Notes under the pieces: generated by a model
What the model saw: the letters and a program-made list of their open reading frames with translations, nothing else
Told to the model about the DNA's origin: nothing
The model's database searches: none
NCBI RefSeq assembly: GCF_003073375.1
Contig: NZ_CP029002.1
Coordinates: 2,962,001 to 3,026,000, forward strand
DNA: 64,000 bases
Direction of reading: 5' to 3'
Source of the DNA: Lysinibacillus sp. 2017
GTDB taxonomy: Bacteria; Bacillota; Bacilli; Bacillales_A; Planococcaceae
Program-made: the position numbers and the translations under genes
Shown here: one piece after another, positions 8,383-18,205 of the stretch
How positions within the stretch are numbered: the stretch's first letter is position 1
Layout: each line of letters begins with the position of its first letter

Positions 8383-10241
8383 GCTTCGTCATCCTTTGGC
8401 GGCGAAAAACTCGTAACTTGTTTATTCGCTTTGTAATAAGGTTCACGGAAAAATATTTTTTTCAGCTCTTTTGGCTGAAATGGAACAATTGGTGAAAAAT
8501 AAGGCCGTTTTAATGAACTTAAATTCAATAAATGAGTAACAAAAAGGAACGTCCCAATAACAATTCCAAAAAACCCGAACAGTGCAGCCAGTGCCATAAA
8601 CGGAAAGCGTAACATGCGAATCGATGTATTGAGTTCAACAGATGGGACAACGAAACTTGAAATCGCTGTAAATGCTACGACAATGACCATTAAATTTGAT
8701 ACAAGTCCCGCACTTACAATTGCATCCCCAATAACAAGTCCTCCGACAATACCGATCGTCTGTCCTATCGATTTAGGTAGACGCACACTGGCCTCACGAA
8801 TCAGTTCAATCGTAATTTCCATAATCAATGCTTCTATAAGTGGTCGATACGGAATTTGATTGATATCCATCTTTACCTTATTGGCCAATTCGAGCGGTAA
8901 CACTTCAAAATGAAAACTGACAATGGCAATATAAAACGCAGGTAAAAAGATCGCAGCTAAAAAACTTAATATCCGCACAATGCGATAAAATGAGCCGACT
9001 AACACACGTGCATTAAAATCATCCGGCGATTGATAAAATGTAAAAAACGTCACTGGTCCTATGAGCGCTGTCGGCGATACATCCGTCATGATGGCAATTT
9101 TACCTTCTAGAATATTAGCTACAACGCGGTCTGGTCGCTCCGTATTCAAAAGTTGTGGGAACGGGGACCACACTTGATCTTCTAAACAATCACTAAGCTG
9201 ACCTACACTATAAAACTTATCTATATTGATTGCTTGTAGACGCTCCTCTACCGTTTTCAGTGCTTCTCTATCTACAAGGTTTTCCATATACAAATAGTAG
9301 GCATGTGTTTTTGTCACCTTGCCAAGGGTAGTCTCTTTAACAACCAGTTTATTATTTTTAATGCGTTTTCGGATAAGCGACACGTTCGCATCAAAGTTCT
9401 CAACAAGCCCTTCGTGCGAGCCACGTAATACTTGTTCATTTCCAGGTTCTTCTGGTGTACGGTGCACAAAATCTGGACTATTCAACCTTATGAGTTCTTT
9501 CGTTTTGGACAATATAATAAGTGTTTCGCCATTACAGATATATTGTATTAACTTTTTATAGTCATAGGATTCAGTAGTAATCGTGACAGAATCATCCATC
9601 ATCAGTGTTGATAGATTTGCTGACTCGGTTTGGGTGGAATCCTTGTCTTGTACATTGGATTCGGGTTCCTTGGAATCTTTGTCCTGTTGATTGGACTCGG
9701 GTTCCTTGGAATCTTTGTTTTGTTGATTGGAATCGGGTTCCTTGGAATCTTTGTCTTGTTGTTTGGATTCGGGTTCCTTGGAATCCTTGTCTTGTTGATT
9801 TGATTCGGGTTCCTTGGAATCCTTGTCTTGTTGATTTGATTCGGGTTCCTTGGAATCCTTGTCTTGTTGATTTGATTCGGGTTCCTTGGAATCTTTGTCT
9901 TGTTGATTTGATTCGGGTTCCTTGGAATCTTTGTCCTGTTGATTGGACTCGGGTTGCTTGGAATCCTTGTCCTGTTGATTGGATTCGGGTTGCTCACCTT
10001 TTTGCTCATTGGTATCTTCTTGTTCTGAATTTGAGTTTGGGGGTGTTGGCATATTTCGTGCGAGTCTTAGTATATGAAGATTGCGCTCCACATCACTTTT
10101 TTTCACAAGCGACGAATAAAAACACAAAATTGCCTGCTCATCTGGGCCCCAAGCAATTTCTTTCGCTATGAAATCTGAAGAATGAAGAAATTTTTTATTC
10201 AGTTGTTGAATCTCTTTCTGTATTTCTGTAGGTTGTTTCAT
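8379..10241 (-). CDS. GerA-family spore germination receptor A subunit with repeat insertion
   Basis: 620 residues, against about 480-530 for most family members. Residues 1-70 and about 210-400 form the cytoplasmic N-terminal domains, including FPQLLNTERPDRVV and GKIAIMTDVSPTALIGP. The C-terminal part has about five membrane segments, with the conserved IPYRPLIEALIMEITIELIREASVRLP region between them. The extra length is an acidic, Gln/Asn/Lys-rich block of ten 12-residue repeats (consensus EPESNQQDKDSK, residues 84-203). The insertion lies in the N-terminal domain and keeps the reading frame, so the gene looks intact. It starts an operon with gerB and gerC. Confidence 0.92.
   Translation of the reverse strand: MKQPTEIQKEIQQLNKKFLHSSDFIAKEIAWGPDEQAILCFYSSLVKKSDVERNLHILRLARNMPTPPNSNSEQEDTNEQKGEQPESNQQDKDSKQPESNQQDKDSKEPESNQQDKDSKEPESNQQDKDSKEPESNQQDKDSKEPESNQQDKDSKEPESKQQDKDSKEPDSNQQNKDSKEPESNQQDKDSKEPESNVQDKDSTQTESANLSTLMMDDSVTITTESYDYKKLIQYICNGETLIILSKTKELIRLNSPDFVHRTPEEPGNEQVLRGSHEGLVENFDANVSLIRKRIKNNKLVVKETTLGKVTKTHAYYLYMENLVDREALKTVEERLQAINIDKFYSVGQLSDCLEDQVWSPFPQLLNTERPDRVVANILEGKIAIMTDVSPTALIGPVTFFTFYQSPDDFNARVLVGSFYRIVRILSFLAAIFLPAFYIAIVSFHFEVLPLELANKVKMDINQIPYRPLIEALIMEITIELIREASVRLPKSIGQTIGIVGGLVIGDAIVSAGLVSNLMVIVVAFTAISSFVVPSVELNTSIRMLRFPFMALAALFGFFGIVIGTFLFVTHLLNLSSLKRPYFSPIVPFQPKELKKIFFREPYYKANKQVTSFSPPKDDEA
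9633..9992 (-). repeat. Ten 36-base tandem repeats inside gerA
   Basis: Ten in-frame copies of a 36-base unit encode EPESNQQDKDSK-like peptides. Copies 3-6 are identical in protein, while the edge copies differ by one or two residues (QPES, EPESK, EPDSNQQN, EPESNV). This gradient is typical of slippage or unequal recombination. Confidence 0.95.
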
Positions 10242-10261
10242 GGCGGCCCCCCTTTTTGATG

Positions 10262-10292
10262 AAGTATAGGGTAATTTTGGGTTGATTATTCA
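10262..10292 (-). promoter_or_regulatory. Sigma-G-like promoter of the ger operon
   Basis: On the minus strand TGAATA, an 18-base spacer and TATACTT precede gerA. These match the sigma-G (forespore) consensus TGAATA and CATACTA at most positions. Forespore expression is what is known for ger operons. Confidence 0.5.
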
Positions 10293-10354
10293 TTTTGGTA
10301 TATTTTTGGATAGCTCGTTTGGTCAGGAGGATAGTAGGGTTAAACCATACAAAA

Positions 10355-10378
10355 AACCCGCTTCAGAAGAAACGGGTT
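10355..10378 (-). terminator. Terminator of the xylose operon
   Basis: AACCCG and CGGGTT arms with an inner CTTC/GAAG stem, followed on the minus strand by six T. It is almost the same sequence as the terminator at 20677-20700. Confidence 0.8.
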
Positions 10379-10460
10379 CGTGAGGATTATTGTCATTTCG
10401 TCCATATGTTTTTGTCTTGCCTAAAGCTGGTCAACTATTGGGCTTTTATCACCAAAACCG

Positions 10461-11504
10461 TTACGTCACACCTACAACCTCAAACTTATAATATGTCTTT
10501 TTTTGATATAGCTTCCCCTTCGCCAAAAACGAGCTTGGGTAATGTGGATACTTTATGCTGTTTGGCACGTTTTGTTCCTCTATACAAATACCTAAAAAGT
10601 TTTGAGCAGGTGCATTTTTAAACTGGTAGCCCTTACCCATTTTATTGCCCGTATAGATAACGACTGCAGGTTCTTGCGTTACAATAGATAGCCTTCTTCC
10701 ACTTTCTTCATCCGCCAAAACAATCTTCCCCTTATTCAATAAAAACGGATGATCCAGTCCACCACTTGCTAGTTGAATCTGCGGGTCATTTTGTTCAAGT
10801 ATCTCCTGTAATATTGAACCCGCCGAAAAATCAAAGCATGTCCCAGCCACAGCAATAGGCTCTCCAAGCGGTAAACCCTGCTCATCAATCGGTATATAGC
10901 TTTGCGCTTCAAATTGGAGCGTGTGCTGATGAATGGGATGCTTTAAATTACCCGATAAATTAAAATAGCTATGATTGGTACAATTTAAAAACGTATCCTC
11001 ACTACTGCTCCCTTTATAGGTAACTACTACTTCATTTGTTTCTAGTAGTGTAAAAGAAACCTCCATCTGAATGATACCTGGAAACTCTTCGTTATAAGTT
11101 AACGTATACTTCGTAGTTAAACTGTCCGGCCGTTCAATCGTTTCCACCGTCCACAGCGCATTATGGAATCCCTTGCTACCACCATGTAATAGATGCTTCC
11201 CCTCATTTGGCTTTAATTGAAGTGTCTTGCCATCAATAACAATTTCGCTATTTTCAAGGCGACCAGCAAAGGGGCCAATTGTTGAACCGAAAAATTGTGG
11301 ATTTTGCTTGTAATCCTTCACTTGATTAAAGCTACACACCACATTCTCGATTAATCCCTCTCGATTAGGTACTGCAATTTCGGTTATCGTCGCGCCGTAC
11401 GTACAGCTTGCAAAACGCATTCCACTAGCATTTTGCATCACCGTTTCAATGACTTCAAAGCCGTCAATTTCACCAAAAGAAGCTTGTGTTATTTGTCTTA
11501 GCAT
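10461..11504 (-). CDS. galM: Aldose 1-epimerase (mutarotase)
   Basis: 347-residue galactose-mutarotase-family enzyme that interconverts alpha and beta anomers of aldoses. Visible family motifs are KHLLHGG, NHSYFNLSG (catalytic His), GLDHPFLL and the late LGICIEEQNVPNS carrying the catalytic Glu. It is the last gene of the xylose operon, three bases after the oxidoreductase gene, so its job here is probably to supply the xylose anomer used by isomerase or dehydrogenase. It is expected in the cytoplasm; no signal peptide is seen. Confidence 0.92.
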   Translation of the reverse strand: MLRQITQASFGEIDGFEVIETVMQNASGMRFASCTYGATITEIAVPNREGLIENVVCSFNQVKDYKQNPQFFGSTIGPFAGRLENSEIVIDGKTLQLKPNEGKHLLHGGSKGFHNALWTVETIERPDSLTTKYTLTYNEEFPGIIQMEVSFTLLETNEVVVTYKGSSSEDTFLNCTNHSYFNLSGNLKHPIHQHTLQFEAQSYIPIDEQGLPLGEPIAVAGTCFDFSAGSILQEILEQNDPQIQLASGGLDHPFLLNKGKIVLADEESGRRLSIVTQEPAVVIYTGNKMGKGYQFKNAPAQNFLGICIEEQNVPNSIKYPHYPSSFLAKGKLYQKKTYYKFEVVGVT

Positions 11505-11507
11505 TTA

Positions 11508-12482
11508 TTATTCATCCTTCAAGCTAGCATATGCCTGTAACAGTAATTTCGTCGTTTTTCGTGAAGCTTTATGCTGTTCTTCAAATGAAGAGCCATCTAA
11601 TACTTTATCCGAAAAATATTCAACTTCTAGCTTATAAATATCTCCTTGAATATGCTCAACTCTTTCAGTTGTACCTGTTGTCACAATAATTTGTGCATCT
11701 CCACTGTAGACATCTGGTCGAAAGGCTGTTTTCACCTTAACCGTCCCCTTGGTTCCAACAATTTCGTACTCATTGCGTCCCGTCATATCAAAACTACAAT
11801 CGATTATTGCCATTACATCATTTTCAAACATAATAATGCCACAGGCCGTTACATCAACACCTGTTGTCTCATCAAAATTCGCCTTAAATGACATCGATAA
11901 AACTTGCTCTTCTAAGAAATACTGTAGGGCATGCAATGAATAGCAGCCTACATCCCATAATGCGCCGCCACCTTTACTTGCATCCATGCGAATATTACCT
12001 TCACGTTGTTCAAAATAAAAGGAATGACTCGATTTGTATAGCTTAACTTCACCAATTTCTCCACTCGTTAAGATCTCCTTCACGCGCTGATGCTGTGGAT
12101 GAAACTGATACATAAACGCTTCCATAAAGCCTTTGTTGTGTTTCGAAAAAGCTGCGATAATGTCCTCAAGATCCTCTTCTAGCAGTACAACTGGCTTTTC
12201 ACATAAAACATGCTTTCCAGCTTCAGCCGCTTTAATGGACCACTCTTTATGCATATCATTTGGTAGCGGAATATAAATGACCTCCACCTCTGGATCTTGT
12301 AGAAGCTCGTCATAACTTTCATAAGCATGTGGAATATTTAATACTTGCGCAACGTCATGCACCTTCGCACCTCGGCTCGCAATCGCTACCACCTCGGCAT
12401 TGTCAGCGCGTTGAATCGCTGGAATTACTTGCGTTTGTGCAATGTCAGCCGTGCTAAGAATTCCCCATTTCACCTTTTTCAT
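11508..12482 (-). CDS. Gfo/Idh/MocA oxidoreductase in the xylose operon
   Basis: 324-residue NAD(P)-dependent oxidoreductase. It has an N-terminal Rossmann fold (KWGILSTADIAQTQVIPAI), the conserved EKP of HVLCEKPVVL with its catalytic Lys, and DVGCYSLHALQYF in the C-terminal sheet domain. It most resembles the dihydrodiol dehydrogenase/D-xylose 1-dehydrogenase branch. Its place between xylB and galM makes an aldose, possibly xylose, a reasonable substrate, but this is inference; the canonical isomerase route is already complete in the operon. It starts 12 bases after xylB. Confidence 0.85.
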   Translation of the reverse strand: MKKVKWGILSTADIAQTQVIPAIQRADNAEVVAIASRGAKVHDVAQVLNIPHAYESYDELLQDPEVEVIYIPLPNDMHKEWSIKAAEAGKHVLCEKPVVLLEEDLEDIIAAFSKHNKGFMEAFMYQFHPQHQRVKEILTSGEIGEVKLYKSSHSFYFEQREGNIRMDASKGGGALWDVGCYSLHALQYFLEEQVLSMSFKANFDETTGVDVTACGIIMFENDVMAIIDCSFDMTGRNEYEIVGTKGTVKVKTAFRPDVYSGDAQIIVTTGTTERVEHIQGDIYKLEVEYFSDKVLDGSSFEEQHKASRKTTKLLLQAYASLKDE

Positions 12483-12494
12483 CTACGATTCCTC

Positions 12495-13991
12495 CTAACG
12501 AAATGATTGCAGAGCATCATTTAATGATTTTGTTTGTGCATAAATTTGCGTGTAAACTTTATAAACTTCATCGTAAACTTTTACATTCTCGTCAATCGGC
12601 TCAAACTTTCCGTCGATTGCTACACATTTTTCAACCGCCTCTTCAAAGGAAGCAACCAATCCTGAGCCAACAAGGGCAATCATACAAGCCCCGATGCTTG
12701 GCCCTTGTTCATTTTGTAATTTATAAATTGTGGTATTAAAAATATCTGCCTGCATTTGGAGCCATATTGGATTTTTTGCACCGCCACCGATTGAAATAAT
12801 TTCGTTAATTTCTTTACCTGAGGCACGGAAAATTTCTAGCGTATCACGTAAGGAGAACGTAATGCCTTCTAACACAGCTTTGGCGAAATGTGCTGGTGTA
12901 TGTGCTGTGTCCATACCGATAAAACTTGCACGAATGTTACTATCCGCATATGGCGTACGTTCCCCTACCAAATAAGGCGTATAGAGAAGCCCATTGCTAC
13001 CCGCTCGAATTGCTTCTGCTCCTTGTAGTAATTCATCAAAAGAACAATCCTTCGCAAAAGTATCCTTAAACCAACTTAAAGAATGCCCTGCTGACAGTGT
13101 TACGCCCATCGTATAGTAGGCGTCTGTCACAGCGTGGTTAAAGTAATGCACCTTTCCATCAAAGTCTTTATCCGATACTTCCTCATAAGACAATAAAACG
13201 CCTGATGTGCCAATGCTCACCATGGATTTTCCAGACTTTACGATGCCTGACCCAACAGCTCCACAAGCATTATCCGCGCCACCACCGTATACTTTCGTGT
13301 TAGGGTGAAGCCCTGTTTCCGCAGCAAATTGTGCTGTAATTGGCCCTACCTCTGTCGTAGCATCGATTAGGGGTGGGCAAATGGCTACATCAATGCCTAC
13401 TGCTTCAGCAATCTCAGCACTCCATTCATTTTTTTCAATATTTAATAGCAATGTTCCTGCAGCATCTGAACGCTCCATTTGCATTTCGCTCGTCATTACG
13501 TAACGTACATAATCTTTTGGCAATAAAAAATGCTTCGCTTTCCTGAAAATTTCAGGTTCATGCTCTTTTACCCATAACAACTTTGGTAGCGTGAAACCCT
13601 CTAACGCTGGGTTTTTCGTAATTGATAATAACTTTTCCTTGCCTACTTGTTTAATAATTTGTGCACATTGGGCTGTTGTACGCGTGTCATTCCATAAAAT
13701 TGCTGGTCGTAATACGCTACCATTTTCATCTAATAACACCAGTCCATGCATCTGACCTGAATAGCTAATACCAATGATTTGCGCTACTTCGTCTGAAAAT
13801 CGACTCGTAATTTCCTGAATCGTTTGCGTCACACCAACTACCCAATCGTTTGGCTGTTGCTCAGAATAGCCAGGCTTTTCATGGTACAGTTTATAAGAAA
13901 ATGAAGCCTCATCCACAATGTGACCTAGTTCATTCATTAAGCAGGTTTTTACCGCGCTCGTCCCTAAATCAATTCCCAAAACATAGTTCAT
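12495..13991 (-). CDS. xylB: Xylulokinase
   Basis: 498-residue FGGY-family kinase that phosphorylates D-xylulose to xylulose 5-phosphate for the pentose phosphate pathway. The phosphate-binding GIDLGTSAVKT start, the xylulokinase signature SYSGQMHGLVLLD, the GGGADNACGAVGSG loop and the C-terminal GGGAKNPIWLQMQADI motif are all present. Length is normal. AGGAGG lies ahead of the ATG. A hairpin in the 89-base gap after xylA may reduce expression of xylB and the two genes behind it relative to xylA. Confidence 0.96.
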   Translation of the reverse strand: MNYVLGIDLGTSAVKTCLMNELGHIVDEASFSYKLYHEKPGYSEQQPNDWVVGVTQTIQEITSRFSDEVAQIIGISYSGQMHGLVLLDENGSVLRPAILWNDTRTTAQCAQIIKQVGKEKLLSITKNPALEGFTLPKLLWVKEHEPEIFRKAKHFLLPKDYVRYVMTSEMQMERSDAAGTLLLNIEKNEWSAEIAEAVGIDVAICPPLIDATTEVGPITAQFAAETGLHPNTKVYGGGADNACGAVGSGIVKSGKSMVSIGTSGVLLSYEEVSDKDFDGKVHYFNHAVTDAYYTMGVTLSAGHSLSWFKDTFAKDCSFDELLQGAEAIRAGSNGLLYTPYLVGERTPYADSNIRASFIGMDTAHTPAHFAKAVLEGITFSLRDTLEIFRASGKEINEIISIGGGAKNPIWLQMQADIFNTTIYKLQNEQGPSIGACMIALVGSGLVASFEEAVEKCVAIDGKFEPIDENVKVYDEVYKVYTQIYAQTKSLNDALQSFR

Positions 13992-14019
13992 CTAAAAATG
14001 CCTCCTATGATTAAAAATA

Positions 14020-14052
14020 GCTGCCCTACAAGGAGAACCCTTATAAGACAGC
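14020..14052 (-). terminator. Hairpin attenuator between xylA and xylB
   Basis: On the minus strand GCTGTCTTATAA pairs with TTGTAGGGCAGC (12 pairs, three of them G-U), followed by TATTTTTAA. It sits inside the operon, so partial termination or 3'-end protection of upstream mRNA is likely. Confidence 0.65.
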
Positions 14053-14080
14053 CTTTATAAAAAGGTCCCTTAAAGCTCGA

Positions 14081-15400
14081 TTACTTTAAAGTGTTTAATA
14101 AATATTGGTTGATAATCATTCGTAATTTTTCCGTGCGACCCGATGTATTTTGAATGTCTGTTAGCCCTAATGCATACGCTTCAAGCTCTTTGAAATCCGT
14201 CGTACCTTCAACAATTTTTTGACCAATGCCAGAATTGTAACTATCATATCGATTATCTACAAAGTCTTCTAACACACGGTCTTGTAATAATTGATAGGCA
14301 ACCTTTAAGCCAATTGCAAATGAATCCATTCCAGCAATATGGGCATAGAATAGGTCATCTTGTTCAAATGAGCCACGGCGCACCTTCGCATCAAAGTTTA
14401 AGCCACCTTTTCCTAAGCCACCATTTTTGAGAATTTCGTACATAGCTAATGTATTCGTATATAAATCTGTTGGGAACTCATCTGTATCCCATCCGAGTAA
14501 CGTGTCACCTTGGTTAGCGTCAACTGAACCTAACATACCGTTAATACGTGCCGTGTGCAGCTCATGTTCGAAAGTATGCCCAGCCAATGTTGCGTGATTT
14601 GCTTCGATGTTAAATTTAAATTTATCTTCTAGACCATAAGTACGTAAGAAGCCAATACCTGTCGCTACGTCAAAATCATATTGATGCTTCGTAGGTTCTT
14701 TTGGTTTTGGCTCGATTAAAAATTGACCTTCATAGCCAATTTCCTTTGCATAATCAACAGCCATGTGGAAGAAGCGAGCTAAGTTATCCTGCTCTAGCTT
14801 CATATTCGTATTCAATAAAGTCTCATAGCCTTCGCGACCGCCCCAGAAAACATAGTTCTCAGCATTTAAACGCTTCGCCACCTCTAAGCCCTTTTTCACC
14901 TTAGCAGCGGAATATGCAAACACATCTGCATTTGGTGAAGTTGCTGCACCGTGTACAAAACGTGGATTTGAGAACATATTTGCTGTGTTCCATAATAGCT
15001 TTGTTTTAGATGTTTTTAAATGACTTTCAATTTCATCTACTATGATGTCTAAGTTTTTATTTGTCTCCGTTAAAGTTGAACCTTCTGGCGCTACGTCTAC
15101 GTCGTGGAAGCAGAAGAAAGGAGCATTTAACTTTTCATAAAACTCAAAAGAAGCCTCCACTCGTGCTTTAGCTAAATCCATAGCTGAATAGTTGTTCCAA
15201 GAACGTTGCATATTTCCGGCACCGAATGGATCGCCACCATCATATGTAAATGTATGCCAATACGCAACACCAAAACGTAAAATCTCCTCCATCGTTTTGT
15301 CGCCGACTTTTTCCTGTGGATTATAATATTTAAATGCTAAGCCATTATTAGATTGAGAACCTTCATATTGAATTGTTGAAATATCTTTAAAGTACGCCAT
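14081..15400 (-). CDS. xylA: Xylose isomerase
   Basis: About 440 residues, the class II length. It converts D-xylose to D-xylulose using two divalent metals. Active-site stretches are visible in order: [13 protein letters not shown] (base His and Asp), [28 protein letters not shown] (metal Glu and the Lys), [17 protein letters not shown] and SVDANQGD. I chose the ATG at 15400 because homologues begin MAYFKDI; a TTG at 15406 is closer to AGGGGG and is possible. It lies a few bases after xylH. Confidence 0.97.
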   Translation of the reverse strand: MAYFKDISTIQYEGSQSNNGLAFKYYNPQEKVGDKTMEEILRFGVAYWHTFTYDGGDPFGAGNMQRSWNNYSAMDLAKARVEASFEFYEKLNAPFFCFHDVDVAPEGSTLTETNKNLDIIVDEIESHLKTSKTKLLWNTANMFSNPRFVHGAATSPNADVFAYSAAKVKKGLEVAKRLNAENYVFWGGREGYETLLNTNMKLEQDNLARFFHMAVDYAKEIGYEGQFLIEPKPKEPTKHQYDFDVATGIGFLRTYGLEDKFKFNIEANHATLAGHTFEHELHTARINGMLGSVDANQGDTLLGWDTDEFPTDLYTNTLAMYEILKNGGLGKGGLNFDAKVRRGSFEQDDLFYAHIAGMDSFAIGLKVAYQLLQDRVLEDFVDNRYDSYNSGIGQKIVEGTTDFKELEAYALGLTDIQNTSGRTEKLRMIINQYLLNTLK

Positions 15401-15417
15401 TTTCAAAAAACCCCCTA

Positions 15418-16593
15418 TTATTTGTTTTTACTAACTACGTCCACCCAAACTGCTAGAATTAAAATTAAGCCTTTCACGATATATTGCCAATATGCACCGA
15501 TATTCATCATCGACATCCCGTTGTCAATCGACGCCATAATAAGTGCACCGATTAACGCACCGAAAATTTTACCTTTACCACCCATTAAGCTTGTCCCACC
15601 GATAACACATGCAGCGATAGCATCTAATTCATAGCTATTACCTGCTGATACCGTAGCTGCATTTAGACGTGCCGATAAAAGAACACCTGCAACACCTGCT
15701 AACGCACCCATTATGACAAATACACCTAAAGTATTACGTTTAATGTTAATACCGGATAGTGCAGCCGCTTCAGGATTTCCACCCATTGCATAAATGCGAC
15801 GACCAAAGGCTGTTTTATTTGTCACGAATACGAAGAATAATGCAATCGTTACGACAATTAAAAACGGAGTTGGTACGCCTAGATAACGGTTTAGCATATA
15901 CGTAATAACTAAGATTACTGCTGAATAAAGTGCAACCTTCCCGTAATCAATTGGTGCAGGTAATAATAGTAAACCCATTTCATTACGTTTTTTTCGGTCG
16001 TGAATTGTTGTGTAAACTAGTAATACAATGGCAACAGCAACGATTATGTAACCTACTATAAATGGTAAATAACTATTGCCAATTTGCTTAAATGAAACAT
16101 CTAGTCCTGCCACTGTTTTTCCGTTCGAAAGACCGATTAAAATCCCTCTGAAAATGAGCATCCCACCTAGTGTTACAATGAACGCTGGTACCGCACGATA
16201 AGCAACCCACCAGCCTTGCCATAAACCTAAAATGGCACCTACTACTACCGCTATTACTACGACTACTGGTGTACTCCAGCCTTGCCACACTTGTAGCATA
16301 GCGGCAACACCACCTGTTAAACCGACCATTGATCCAACTGATAAATCGATATGCCCTGCTACGATTACTAATGTCATCCCAATAGCCAAAATTGCAATGA
16401 CTGACATTTGCGTAAATAAGTTTGATATATTACGAGACGATAAAAACTCACCGCCTGTTAAAGCTGTAAAAATGATCGCAATACTGATTAAGGCTAAAAT
16501 TAACGTGTAGGCTTGTAAATCAAACTTAAACGGTAATTTGCGATCTTTCTTTTCTAGCTGTGGTTGTTTGATTATTGCTTGTTCATTAGACAA
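15418..16593 (-). CDS. xylH: Xylose ABC transporter permease
   Basis: About 390-residue polytopic membrane protein of the ribose/xylose permease family (BPD_transp_2), with about ten hydrophobic segments and the conserved [12 protein letters not shown] and [11 protein letters not shown] signatures. It forms the channel of the xylose importer with XylG and XylF. GGAGG lies eight bases before the TTG at 16593, which I prefer as start; the GTG at 16614 has no ribosome site. With this start it overlaps xylG by eight bases. Confidence 0.92.
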   Translation of the reverse strand: MSNEQAIIKQPQLEKKDRKLPFKFDLQAYTLILALISIAIIFTALTGGEFLSSRNISNLFTQMSVIAILAIGMTLVIVAGHIDLSVGSMVGLTGGVAAMLQVWQGWSTPVVVVIAVVVGAILGLWQGWWVAYRAVPAFIVTLGGMLIFRGILIGLSNGKTVAGLDVSFKQIGNSYLPFIVGYIIVAVAIVLLVYTTIHDRKKRNEMGLLLLPAPIDYGKVALYSAVILVITYMLNRYLGVPTPFLIVVTIALFFVFVTNKTAFGRRIYAMGGNPEAAALSGINIKRNTLGVFVIMGALAGVAGVLLSARLNAATVSAGNSYELDAIAACVIGGTSLMGGKGKIFGALIGALIMASIDNGMSMMNIGAYWQYIVKGLILILAVWVDVVSKNK

Positions 16594-18109
16594 CCCTTTC
16601 TCCTCCAGTCGCACACATCATAATTTTCTCTTGTGTTGCTTCATTTCTATCAAATTCTCCTGTGATTTGCCCATCACTCATTACTAAAATTCGATCTGAC
16701 ATGCCTAAAACTTCTGGTAGTTCAGATGAGATTAAGACAATCCCGACGCCTTGCTGTACTAATTCATTCATAATTTTATAAATTTCATATTTTGCCCCAA
16801 CATCAATACCGCGCGTTGGCTCGTCTAAAATCAACACTTTTGGATTGTTCATAATCCATTTACTAAGTACTACTTTTTGCTGATTTCCGCCGCTTAGCTT
16901 ACCTACCTCTACATCAAGATTGGGTGCCTTAAGCTTCATTTTGTTCGTAATATCCTGAGCATGCTTCACCTCAAGTGCTTGGTTAATCATTTTCATTTTC
17001 ATTACTTTATTTAAAGCGATTAAAGTTGTATTTTTTGTAATATCCATGCCTAATACTAACCCATAACGTTTTCGGTCTTCCGAAACATAAGCCAATCCTT
17101 CACGAATGGCATCCGCAGGCACTTTAATATTCGTCCCCTTGCCGTTGATAGTGACCGTCCCCTGTTTTTTTCCTGGTAATCCGCCAAATAGACTAATAAA
17201 CAATTCTGAACGCCCTGCACCCATTAAGCCTGATATCCCTAAAATTTCACCTTTTTTTACATGAAAGTTAATATCCGAAACTACTCGTTTACCTGATTTA
17301 TCATATGAAGTGTAATTTTCCACACACAATACATTTTCTTCGCTAATTTCATGAGATTCATATGGGAATAGCTCCGTTAATTCACGTCCTACCATTTTTG
17401 TAATGATTTTATCTTCAGACATCTCGGCAATTAGGTCTGTTGAGATTGTTTTTCCGTCGCGTAAAATCGTTACAGAATCTGCAATTTCCATAACTTCACC
17501 TAGCTTGTGAGAAATGTAGACGCATGTTACACCTTGTTGTCGAAGTTCATTTAATAAATTAACCAACACGGCTACATCAGTTTCAGTTAAAGCTGCTGTC
17601 GGCTCATCCAAGATTAAAATATCCGTTTTTTTCATTAGTGCTTTCGCAATTTCTACAAGTTGCTGCTTTCCAACAGTCAGCTCTTTTACATTTTTTTGAG
17701 GATCGACATCTAACCCAACTTTTTTTAGTGCAAGTAAAGCTTGTCTATAAATTTCATTCCAATTAATAATGGGTTGACGCATTAAGTCATGTCCTAAAAA
17801 TAAGTTTTCCGCAATTGATAGCTCACCGATTAATGCTAGTTCTTGATAAATAATTGCTATTCCAGCATCCTGTGATTCCTTGATATTTTTAAAGCGTATT
17901 TCTTGATTGTTAATGAAAATACTGCCCGAGTATGTGCCAGCTGGATATACCCCGCTTAACACCTTCATTAAAGTAGATTTACCTGCCCCATTTTCACCAC
18001 AAAGTGCATGGATTTCACCTTTTCGAACAGAGAACGTTACATTATCAAGTGCTTTTACGCCAGGGAATTCCTTCGTGATGCTTTTCATTTCAAGTGCAAA
18101 TGTTTCCAT
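16586..18109 (-). CDS. xylG: Xylose ABC transporter ATPase (two-domain)
   Basis: 507 residues with two ABC domains in tandem, the layout of sugar importers of the RbsA/XylG/MglA class. Domain 1 has Walker A GENGAGKST, signature LTVGKQQLVEIAKAL and Walker B LILDEPTAAL. Domain 2 has the usual degenerate Walker A GLMGAGRSE with LSGGNQQKVVLSKW and LILDEPTRGIDVGAK. It powers xylose uptake through XylH. A hairpin in the gap behind xylF probably lowers its expression relative to the binding protein. Confidence 0.95.
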   Translation of the reverse strand: METFALEMKSITKEFPGVKALDNVTFSVRKGEIHALCGENGAGKSTLMKVLSGVYPAGTYSGSIFINNQEIRFKNIKESQDAGIAIIYQELALIGELSIAENLFLGHDLMRQPIINWNEIYRQALLALKKVGLDVDPQKNVKELTVGKQQLVEIAKALMKKTDILILDEPTAALTETDVAVLVNLLNELRQQGVTCVYISHKLGEVMEIADSVTILRDGKTISTDLIAEMSEDKIITKMVGRELTELFPYESHEISEENVLCVENYTSYDKSGKRVVSDINFHVKKGEILGISGLMGAGRSELFISLFGGLPGKKQGTVTINGKGTNIKVPADAIREGLAYVSEDRKRYGLVLGMDITKNTTLIALNKVMKMKMINQALEVKHAQDITNKMKLKAPNLDVEVGKLSGGNQQKVVLSKWIMNNPKVLILDEPTRGIDVGAKYEIYKIMNELVQQGVGIVLISSELPEVLGMSDRILVMSDGQITGEFDRNEATQEKIMMCATGGERVV

Positions 18110-18174
18110 AGCTTCCCCTCACTGACATCTTGTATTTCTATTATTCTAAATTAATAGATTATTATTTTTAAAAG

Positions 18175-18201
18175 AAAAGGGAGATTTGTTATCTCCCTTT
18201 T
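18175..18201 (-). terminator. Attenuator hairpin between xylF and xylG
   Basis: AAAAGGGAGAT and ATCTCCCTTTT form a perfect 11-base-pair stem followed on the minus strand by CTTTTA. Such a hairpin after the binding-protein gene is common where that protein is needed in excess. Confidence 0.7.
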
Positions 18202-18205
18202 CCTA

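Noticed and set aside
9602-10171. Long open frames on both strands over the gerA repeat array, and a CRISPR-like periodicity of 36 bases
   Set aside because: The unit is a multiple of three, so any stop-free frame in one copy is stop-free in all. The units are contiguous with no spacers, and the real frame is gerA.
10295-10621. Plus-strand open frame overlapping the galM end
   Set aside because: It runs through the operon terminator and antisense to galM, with no family resemblance.
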